Shown here: piece by piece, positions 14,994-20,178 of the stretch
How positions within the stretch are numbered: the stretch's first letter is position 1
Layout of the letters: each line of letters begins with the position of its first letter
Assembly: GCA_964489295.1 (NCBI GenBank)
Contig: CAZAXT010000015.1
Coordinates: forward strand, 1 to 20,178
Origin: QS-5-54-17 sp964489295
GTDB lineage: Bacteria > Patescibacteriota > Saccharimonadia > QS-5-54-17
DNA: 20,178 nucleotides
Direction of reading: 5' to 3'
Notes under the pieces: model-generated
What the model saw: the letters and a program-made list of their open reading frames with translations, nothing else
Told to the model about the DNA's origin: nothing
The model's database searches: none
Made by a program: the position numbers and the translations under genes

Positions 14994-16085
14994 TTACTCT
15001 CCCTTCCCGATCTGCCGGGTCAGATAGGCGTCAATGAAGTCGTCCAAGTCTCCTTCGAGAACCTGTTCGGCTTGCGGGGTTTCCACACCGGTCCGGGTAT
15101 CTTTGACTAATGTGTACGGATGCAACACGTAATTCCGAATCTGACTCCCCCACTGCTCGGTTAGGTTGGCTCCTTTTAGTTCATCGATTTTCTGGGCGCG
15201 TTGTTCCTCCCGGAGCTGAGCGAGGCGGGCGCGCAGGATTTTCCACGCGGTTTCCTTATTCTGCAGTTGGGAGCGTTCGTTCTGAATGGCGACCACGATC
15301 CCGGTCGGTTCGTGAGTGATGCGCACAGCTGAGTCCGTGGTGTTCACCCCTTGCCCACCTTTACCGCTGGCACGGTAGGTATCGATGGTCACGTCTTTTT
15401 CATTAATCTCATCGGCTTCGGCCTCGGGAATTTCAGGGGTAACTTCCACCAACGCGAAGCTGGTTTGGCGCAGATTGTCCGCGTTGAACGGGCTTTTGCG
15501 CACCAGACGGTGTACGCCGTGCTCGCCTTTTAATCGCCCGTAGGCATACGGGCCTTCCAGGCGCAGGATAGCGCTTTTAATGCCGGCATCATCACCCTCG
15601 GACTGGCTGAGGATTTCGGCATCGAATTCGATCCGTTCGGCGTATCGTAAGTACATCCGCTCCAGCATCTGCGCCCAATCCTGAGCATCGGTACCCCCCG
15701 TACCGCTGTGGATGTGGATGATGGCGTCGTTCTGGTCATAGACACCCGAGAGTTTGACTTCGAATTCCTTTTTCTCAAACCGGGATTTGATGTCCTCGTA
15801 TTGGGCTTGCAAATCATCGAGCAATTCGTGATCTTCCATCCGAGCCAGATCCAATGCCGCCTGAGCGTCCTGGCGCAATTGTTGCCACTCATCCACTTGT
15901 TTTTTTAAGTGGGCGTGCTGTTTGGAGGTCGTGGCGGCTGCATCCGGATCCTGCCAGAATTCCGGCGACTGCATGGACTGCTCCATCTCCGCAACTTGTT
16001 TTTGTTTGGTCTCGATATCGAGCTGTTGAGCCGCTTCTTCAATCCGCTCGGCCAACGCCTTCAGCTCTTTGGTTAAATCATGCAT
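14994..16085 (-). CDS. prfB: Peptide chain release factor 2
   Basis: RF2 ends translation at UGA and UAA. The 363-residue protein has the helical N-terminal domain, the stop-recognising tripeptide SPF (198-200) in VRKSPFNADNLRQTSFALVE, and the catalytic GGQ (243-245) in RASGKGGQGVNTTDSAV, with WGSQIRNYVLHPY near the end. GGQG, rather than the more usual GGQH, also occurs in Thermus RF2 as I recall. The gene is one open frame: the programmed +1 frameshift at an early UGA that controls RF2 in many bacteria is absent. It has no Shine-Dalgarno sequence; TATACT ends seven bases before the ATG. prfB next to ftsE-ftsX is a common arrangement. Confidence 0.96.
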   Translation of the reverse strand: MHDLTKELKALAERIEEAAQQLDIETKQKQVAEMEQSMQSPEFWQDPDAAATTSKQHAHLKKQVDEWQQLRQDAQAALDLARMEDHELLDDLQAQYEDIKSRFEKKEFEVKLSGVYDQNDAIIHIHSGTGGTDAQDWAQMLERMYLRYAERIEFDAEILSQSEGDDAGIKSAILRLEGPYAYGRLKGEHGVHRLVRKSPFNADNLRQTSFALVEVTPEIPEAEADEINEKDVTIDTYRASGKGGQGVNTTDSAVRITHEPTGIVVAIQNERSQLQNKETAWKILRARLAQLREEQRAQKIDELKGANLTEQWGSQIRNYVLHPYTLVKDTRTGVETPQAEQVLEGDLDDFIDAYLTRQIGKGE

Positions 16086-16092
16086 GTGTTCC

Positions 16093-16098
16093 AGTATA
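16093..16098 (-). promoter_or_regulatory. -10 element for prfB (predicted leaderless)
   Basis: TATACT on the minus strand is followed by GGAACAC and the ATG at 16085. A second TACAAT-like box lies further upstream (around 16110). Confidence 0.5.
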
Positions 16099-16120
16099 AC
16101 GTACTACATTGTACGAGTCC

Positions 16121-16187
16121 GCATACTCCATACTCCTTTTCTCCATGCTCCGACAAGGAAGATCCTTCGGCTTCACTCAGGATGACA
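16121..16187. repeat. Intergenic repeat units between prfB and the PKD protein gene
   Basis: GCATACTCCATACTCC and CTCCATGCTCC (16121-16151) are reverse-oriented relatives of the GTATGGAGTATG unit. A second unit, CGGCTTCACTCAGGATGACA, ends at 16187 and recurs in diverged form at 18031-18052. I see no terminator for the upstream gene in this gap. Confidence 0.6.
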
Positions 16188-16242
16188 GAGCGGGATGATA
16201 TGCGGGGGTGTCATTCTTCACATGTCCCCGGGTCTAATGTGC

Positions 16243-17736
16243 TTACTTATCGAGTAAGGATTTCATCAAACCTCGGCGGCTTCGCCACCAGCCGCGGATA
16301 CCGACGCCGAGGGAGGCACTTCCCATCAAGCCCATGGCCGCGCTGCCGATACCGGTGTTAGCGAGTTTGTCGGGCTGTTCTTCCGCGACTCTTTGGGTTT
16401 GAGTCTGTTCCTGCTCTTGCTCCTCTTCGTGGTCGGCCTGTTCTATGTTGACGTTCTGGTCAACATCGACGTCGACGTTTTGCTGCTGTTGCTGCTGTTG
16501 TTGCTGTTCTTGTTCTTGCTCGAGCTCTTCTTTTTCAGGCTCGGGTTTCGGTTCCTCTTCGGGTTCTTTCTCCTTCTCCTTGACCTTTATGTCGACTTCG
16601 CACTGGTTGGTGAAGCCGGTTTCACCGTCTTCGGTGACCACGTTCACCCGCGCCGTGTACTCACCCGGTTCAGTGTAAGTGTACGTAACCTGGTTATCCT
16701 GTGTGGTTTCATCCACGTCGCCGTCGCCGTCGAAATCCCATTCATATCCGGTAATGTCGGTGTGCTGTGCATCCGCGTCCGCCGTGAAAGTGGTCGTCAG
16801 CTTCTCTTTGCCGCGGGTGTCATCGGCTGACAGGTCTTCGCATTTGAATGCGACTTCCGGCTCAGGTTCGGGTTTTTCTTCCTTCTTTTCCTCGACCTCT
16901 ACATCAACCTGACACTGTGATTCGTGAAAGCCGGTGTTGCCGTCTTCGGTTATCACGTTGACGCTGGCGGTAAAACTCCCGGCTTCGTCATAGGTATGCG
17001 AAACTGTGAGTTCGGTGTCGCTGGTGGCAAAAAGCTGCTCATCACTGCCGTCCCCGTAATCAAATTCGTACCCCTCGACTTCGGTATTTTCCACGTTCGC
17101 GGACGCTGTGAAATCAACTGTCATCGGCGCTCTGCCATGTGTGTCATCAGCTTGCAGGTCTTTGCACTCGAAAGCCACTTCCGGCTCGGGTTCGGGTTCT
17201 TCGACCGGCACTGGCTCGGCGAGCACCGGGTTGCCGCAGTTTTTGAGCACGGCATGCTGGTATTGGCCGTTCTCGTCCAGTTTCACGAATACCGCAGGGC
17301 TTGCCGCGTCAGTGGCGAAACGGTGCGGTACCGGTGCATGATACGCTACCGGTTTGCCATTGGCATCCCGGGCGAGTACCTGGTCATGCTCGGTAAAACT
17401 TTCCCGGCCGGAGGTATGGGCGTCCGTAGCAACGGTCTTTCCATCTACCGTTACCGTGCCGTCACGATGCAAGGTACCACTGACCATGCCGGTCATGTCT
17501 TCAGGGGTCGTGTAACCACCGAATGCTTCATTGAATATATGGTGGGCATGCGGATTACTGCTATCATCTACTACGATATTTTGTAACTGCTCCTCACTAC
17601 TGACGCCGCCGTCAATGACGTCATTGCCATGGATCGCGTGCGTGCCTCCAGTGCTCATCTGGAATACACCGGACACGCTCAAAAAAAGCACCCCGATAAT
17701 TAAAAAGATATTTTTCTTCTGTAACGCACTGATCAT
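16243..17736 (-). CDS. Secreted surface protein with two PKD domains, poly-Gln/Glu spacer and LANTG sorting tail
   Basis: A 497-residue protein. Residues about 9-34 are an export signal. Residues about 37-170 (NDVIDGGVSSEEQLQN ... MVSGTLHRDGTVTVDGK ... KNCGNPV) match an N-terminal domain I associate with Saccharibacteria surface proteins. Two tandem PKD modules follow (about 188-282 and 297-387), each opening F-x-C-x-D-L and closing C-x-V-D, so each probably has one disulphide; the second has a DFDGDGDVDE acidic loop. A Pro/Glu linker, then nine consecutive Gln (411-419) and a Gln/Glu stretch lead to LANTG (458-462), a Gly/Ser-rich hydrophobic segment and WWRSRR. This layout fits a wall- or membrane-anchored adhesin-like protein. 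GGAGG lies four bases before the ATG. No sortase gene is in the window. Confidence 0.88.
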   Translation of the reverse strand: MISALQKKNIFLIIGVLFLSVSGVFQMSTGGTHAIHGNDVIDGGVSSEEQLQNIVVDDSSNPHAHHIFNEAFGGYTTPEDMTGMVSGTLHRDGTVTVDGKTVATDAHTSGRESFTEHDQVLARDANGKPVAYHAPVPHRFATDAASPAVFVKLDENGQYQHAVLKNCGNPVLAEPVPVEEPEPEPEVAFECKDLQADDTHGRAPMTVDFTASANVENTEVEGYEFDYGDGSDEQLFATSDTELTVSHTYDEAGSFTASVNVITEDGNTGFHESQCQVDVEVEEKKEEKPEPEPEVAFKCEDLSADDTRGKEKLTTTFTADADAQHTDITGYEWDFDGDGDVDETTQDNQVTYTYTEPGEYTARVNVVTEDGETGFTNQCEVDIKVKEKEKEPEEEPKPEPEKEELEQEQEQQQQQQQQQNVDVDVDQNVNIEQADHEEEQEQEQTQTQRVAEEQPDKLANTGIGSAAMGLMGSASLGVGIRGWWRSRRGLMKSLLDK

Positions 17737-17766
17737 AACGCCTCCCGCATCTCCTTATCTCTTCCT

Positions 17767-17796
17767 AGTATACAATCGTTTGCCCTTACTTTGCAA
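17767..17796 (-). promoter_or_regulatory. Promoter of the PKD surface protein gene
   Basis: On the minus strand TTGCAA (17796-17791) and TATACT (17772-17767) are spaced by 18 bases, a good housekeeping-type promoter. The predicted start lies about 25 bases before the start codon, leaving room for the GGAGG ribosome site. This is the clearest -35/-10 pair I found. Confidence 0.65.
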
Positions 17797-18090
17797 TTCC
17801 TTGGGCATGAAGTTGCACTTTATGCAAAAACCTAATCTCGATTACTTTTATATAGTAGCACTTTACGACGCTTATGTCAAGTAATGTCGTGTCAGGAATA
17901 CAAATTGATGACAGGAGTGCAACCTTTATTCGCGTTTACAAATCCGCAGCACGAACCGGTATACGGGGCGAGAGACGAAAGGTCTCTCTTGCTGGAGTAT
18001 GCAGAAGGAAGTATGGAGTATGAATAGATTTTTCACTTCGTTCAGAATGACACGTTGTTACGTCCGCCTCTCCCTGTGTCGCGCAACGCA
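17797..18090. other. Intergenic region with hairpin and repeats, no gene seen
   Basis: Between the two surface protein genes. It holds a perfect seven-base hairpin, GAGAGAC-GAAAG-GTCTCTC (17970-17988), two GGAGTATG units (17993-18022) and a CTTC-TTCAG-ATGACA unit (18031-18052). The hairpin has no T-run on either side. No coding frame looks convincing, and I recognise no RNA family. Confidence 0.6.
17993..18052. repeat. Intergenic repeat units GGAGTATG and CTTC-TTCAG-ATGACA
   Basis: TGGAGTATG and GTATGGAGTATG lie 9 bases apart, followed by TTTCACTTCGTTCAGAATGACA-type sequence ending at 18052. The same two unit types, in the same order but with the first inverted, occur at 16121-16187. Confidence 0.6.
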
Positions 18091-18119
18091 AAAACCCCGC
18101 ACGGGATGTGCGGGGTTTT
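18091..18119 (-). terminator. Rho-independent terminator of the DUF11/PKD protein gene
   Basis: AAAACCCCGCAC and GTGCGGGGTTTT form a perfect 12-base stem around GGGAT. On the minus strand the GC-rich stem is followed by five Ts, 37 bases after the stop codon of the gene at 18156. It is nearly symmetrical and could act in both directions. Confidence 0.9.
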
Positions 18120-18155
18120 GAACCGCTCGTAGCCGGTGGATGGACTACGTCGGAT

Positions 18156-19730
18156 TTACTCTCCGAGCATGCTGCTCAGGAAGTTGCGTCGACTGCGAAT
18201 CCAGCTGCGGATGCTAGCACCGAGCGCGCCGCTGCCGAATATACCGGCCAGCGTACTACCGATACCGGTATTCGCCAGTTCCTCCGGTTCTTCGTCTTTT
18301 TCCTTCGGCTCTTCCTCGGGCTGGTCTTTCTTCTTGACCTTCATCGTTACGACACAGTCGTCGCCGGTAACTTCTTTTAGCCCTTCATTGGTTACAACGT
18401 GGGTGACGCGGGCTTCGTATTCACCGGCTTCTTCATAGACGTGGCTGGTAGTCGGGCCATCTGTCTGAGCGCTGCTGCCATCGCCGAAGTCGATCTTGTA
18501 GCCCTGTGCGTCCAGATTCTGGGTTTCCAGCTCAGCCGTGAACTCGACTTCAGTACTCGGTTTGATCTTGGTCTTGGAAGCGTCGAGGTCCACGCATTTG
18601 GCGAACTTCTCTTCCGGCTCGGGCTTTTCACACTCAACATCGACATCTGTATGCGCCGTGTTGTAGAACTCGTTCATACCCGCTGGTCGGACTACACCGA
18701 CGTTTTTTAGAGTATAGGTTCCGCATTGTTCAAAGGCAGTCATAGGATTGACTTTGACAGTGAAAACAACATATCCGGCTGCACCGGGGTTGTAATCGCC
18801 TACCCGTATACCGCCCTGATAAACGTTATCCGTTTCGGCTTTAACGCCGTCCGGATTATTGCCGTTATAGATATACGTGCTGCCTTCTTGATATTCCATA
18901 TAATCCGGCAAGTTGTCACCTACAGTTACATCTTCCAATACCGTATTTCCTTTGTTCTCAAAACGAATCCTGTATTCCAGCTTGTCGCCGGGACTTGCTT
19001 CGTTCTCAACTTTCCAATCATTGTTTTCGGGATTTGTGTCTTCATCGGCTTGGCTAACGTGTTTGTTAACCTTGACTTCGCTGGCTCGCACTTTGGCCAA
19101 AACAGTCACGGTTGACTCGTAGGCAAAGCACGGACGAGCATCTTCCAACACCATGCCGGTGTCTTTCTTGGTTATGTCGTCACTGATGTCTTCGGTTGTG
19201 TAACAACCGTTCGGGTCGTCAGCCGGTACAGCTTCGTCACCCGTTTGACACTCTTCACGGCCATCTTTGGCACCTTCGTTATGCCGCCAGTCGGCACTTC
19301 CTTCTACATAGTCCAGATAGGCATTTTCCAGTGACAGATTTACCTGAGCGGTGTCTTCAGCAGTATTGCTGTTATCCGCTGAAACACGGGAACTGATCGT
19401 TTGTTGTTTACCCTGTTGATCCGGGATGCCGATCTTGGCCTTCAGATTCTCGGCTACTTTGCCGGAGTCCGCTTCCTCCCGGTTGTGGTACCAGAGCTGT
19501 ACCTTGACAACTTGGTCGACTTTAGCATCGACGTTGTCTTTGTATTCCGTATCGCCGGCTGTGACATTTGCTACCTGAACGGTGCTTTCCACTTCTACCG
19601 GTTCTTCCTGGGCCATAGCCGACTGCGGCGTCGACATAGCGACGCTCAGCGGTCCGCCAACCATGCTGACGACCGCTACGGCCATAAACCACTTGGGTAT
19701 ATATGAAACGTAATTCTTAAAATTCCTCAT
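18156..19730 (-). CDS. Secreted surface protein with DUF11-like and PKD domains and LANTG sorting tail
   Basis: A 524-residue protein with a signal peptide (1-40, cleavage likely after AMA). Residues about 45-215 contain VQVANVTAGDTEYKDNVDAK and VQLWYHNREEADSGKVAENL, a module I associate with CPR surface proteins. Residues about 218-368 are DUF11-like (VNKHVSQADED ... YRIRFENKGNTVLEDVTVGD). Residues about 375-465 are one PKD domain that opens AKCVDLDA and closes DDCVV, with the same Cys pair as in the neighbouring protein. A Glu/Lys/Pro linker leads to LANTG (485-489), a Gly/Ser-rich hydrophobic stretch and WIRSRR plus nine residues. GGAG lies six bases before the ATG. It has its own terminator, so it is a separate unit from the other surface gene. 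Likely an anchored adhesin or envelope-layer protein. Confidence 0.88.
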   Translation of the reverse strand: MRNFKNYVSYIPKWFMAVAVVSMVGGPLSVAMSTPQSAMAQEEPVEVESTVQVANVTAGDTEYKDNVDAKVDQVVKVQLWYHNREEADSGKVAENLKAKIGIPDQQGKQQTISSRVSADNSNTAEDTAQVNLSLENAYLDYVEGSADWRHNEGAKDGREECQTGDEAVPADDPNGCYTTEDISDDITKKDTGMVLEDARPCFAYESTVTVLAKVRASEVKVNKHVSQADEDTNPENNDWKVENEASPGDKLEYRIRFENKGNTVLEDVTVGDNLPDYMEYQEGSTYIYNGNNPDGVKAETDNVYQGGIRVGDYNPGAAGYVVFTVKVNPMTAFEQCGTYTLKNVGVVRPAGMNEFYNTAHTDVDVECEKPEPEEKFAKCVDLDASKTKIKPSTEVEFTAELETQNLDAQGYKIDFGDGSSAQTDGPTTSHVYEEAGEYEARVTHVVTNEGLKEVTGDDCVVTMKVKKKDQPEEEPKEKDEEPEELANTGIGSTLAGIFGSGALGASIRSWIRSRRNFLSSMLGE

Positions 19731-19880
19731 ACGTCTCTCCTTTCCTTATTGCATTGATTCCACCTGTCTAAAACGATTTTGCGCGGGTATCGGAAGTATC
19801 GGATTCCTGCGTGCTCGTATGCATTTTGTAAATGTGCGCTTATGTGAGCGTCCTTGCTGCAAGCCACCTACATGGTCATG

Positions 19881-19986
19881 GGGTGTTTCGGGTACGGCGG
19901 GTGTGAGAGCAAAAAGGAATAAGATAGTGAGTATTTCCCACTAAATCGCTCGATCACATCCTGACCGTACCCGGTGTTCGAACACC
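19881..19986. ncRNA. Long imperfect hairpin, candidate structured RNA or leader
   Basis: The left arm (19881-19910) and right arm (19948-19986) pair in blocks: GGTGTT/AACACC, CGGGTACGG/CCGTACCCG (nine perfect pairs), GGGTGTGA/TCACATCC (with one G-U or mismatch) and GAGC/GCTC, around a 37-base A-rich loop. GGTGTTCGAACACC (19973-19986) is also a perfect palindrome by itself. Smaller hairpins flank it (CTTG-CTG-CAAG near 19853; GAGACAC...GTGTCTC at 20077-20106). It does not match tRNA, tmRNA, RNase P, SRP or 6S RNA as far as I can judge. It may belong to the leader of the gene at 18156 or to a separate RNA. The strand is undetermined. Confidence 0.35.
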
Positions 19987-20005
19987 ACACTCATCACCCT
20001 GAGGC

Positions 20006-20178
20006 AATGAGTAAAGACACCAATCATATGTCACGCATATCTCGGCCATCCCTATCCGGAATCAGGATCCTCGAGGGAGACACGCGTTACAAACGGTTGG
20101 TGTCTCTAGAGGAGCGCTTTACTGGACTGGCTGTCCAGCAGCGCCGCTACCAGCAGTGCTGGTCTCGGGTGAAGATTG
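20006..20178 (+). CDS. Possible start of an unrecognised plus-strand gene (cut by window edge)
   Basis: From the ATG at 20006 the frame stays open for 57 codons to the window edge, beginning MSKDTNHMSRISRPSLSG and later containing LEERFTGLAVQQRRYQQ. There is a stop immediately upstream. GAGG is only two bases from the ATG, so the ribosome site is poor. No family is recognised. It conflicts with a minus-strand tail at 20119-20178; only one is likely to be real. Confidence 0.25.
20119..20178 (-). CDS. Possible C-terminal tail of a minus-strand gene (cut by window edge)
   Basis: Read on the minus strand from the edge, one frame gives 19 residues, QSSPETSTAGSGAAGQPVQ, and then TAA at 20121-20119. 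The composition is only small and polar residues, like a flexible C-terminal tail, and the strand matches all neighbours. It is too short to identify. Confidence 0.35.
   Translation of the reverse strand, partial: QSSPETSTAGSGAAGQPVQ

Noticed and set aside
16393..16912. Plus-strand frames rich in Leu or Cys/Ser opposite the PKD protein
   Set aside because: They are the antisense image of the Gln/Glu and Pro/Glu coding tracts (CAG/CAA read as CTG/TTG), not membrane proteins.
17970..17988. GAGAGAC-GAAAG-GTCTCTC hairpin as a terminator
   Set aside because: No T-run follows on either strand, and a far better terminator for the neighbouring gene lies at 18091-18119.
19973..19986. GGTGTTCGAACACC as the T-arm of a tRNA
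   Set aside because: With TTCGAAC as the loop, the closing pair would be G-A, and no acceptor, D or anticodon stems fit around it on either strand.
19834..20005. Group II intron or RNase P/tmRNA/6S RNA in the structured region
   Set aside because: GTGCGC occurs at about the expected 5' position for an intron, but only some 170 bases precede the next possible ORF and no domain V-like hairpin is visible; the conserved cores of the other RNAs are absent.

Overview
The window looks like a chromosomal segment from a bacterium of the Candidate Phyla Radiation (Patescibacteria), most plausibly Saccharibacteria or a near relative. The reasons are the short compact genes, single-domain response regulators, a membrane-anchored FAM173-like methyltransferase, and surface proteins with a DUF11/PKD layout and an N-terminal domain type that I associate with Saccharibacteria. 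That placement rests on recall of the families, not a search. TGA is used as a stop (for example xseB, ftsE) and an RF2 gene is present, so the TGA-glycine code of Gracilibacteria/Absconditabacteria is excluded. I see no mobile element, CRISPR array, tRNA or rRNA. There is one 100-N assembly gap (4887-4986).

Layout. Almost everything is on the minus strand; only a receiver protein (5504-5890) and pyrG (7535-9133) are clearly on plus. Bases 1-5366 hold, in order of coordinate, recO (cut by the window edge), a receiver protein, a sensorless histidine kinase, a membrane-anchored PsbP-like protein, a membrane methyltransferase, xseB-xseA and a flippase-like membrane protein broken by the gap. Bases 5504-9133 hold the second receiver, rpmA (L27) coupled to a Trm11-like RNA methyltransferase, and CTP synthase.

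Bases 9218-16085 are the most coherent block. Read in transcription order it is prfB, ftsE, ftsX, two coiled-coil M23 peptidases and a CtpA-type S41 protease, the familiar FtsEX / murein hydrolase / CtpA division and cell-wall neighbourhood. The M23 domain of both hydrolases is circularly permuted: the HLH half precedes the HxGxD half, yet every metal ligand is kept. This is the observation I would follow first.

Bases 16243-19730 encode two secreted surface proteins built from PKD (and DUF11-like) modules. Both end in the same sortase-type tail, LANTG followed by a Gly/Ser-rich hydrophobic stretch and an Arg cluster. The last 450 bases hold a long imperfect hairpin and the edge of at least one further gene.

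Two features run through the window. Many genes lack a Shine-Dalgarno sequence and have a good -10 box (TACAAT, TAAAAT, TATACT) ending 6-8 bases before the start codon, which predicts leaderless mRNAs. Several intergenic gaps carry short repeats related to GTATGGAGTATG, often in opposite orientations.
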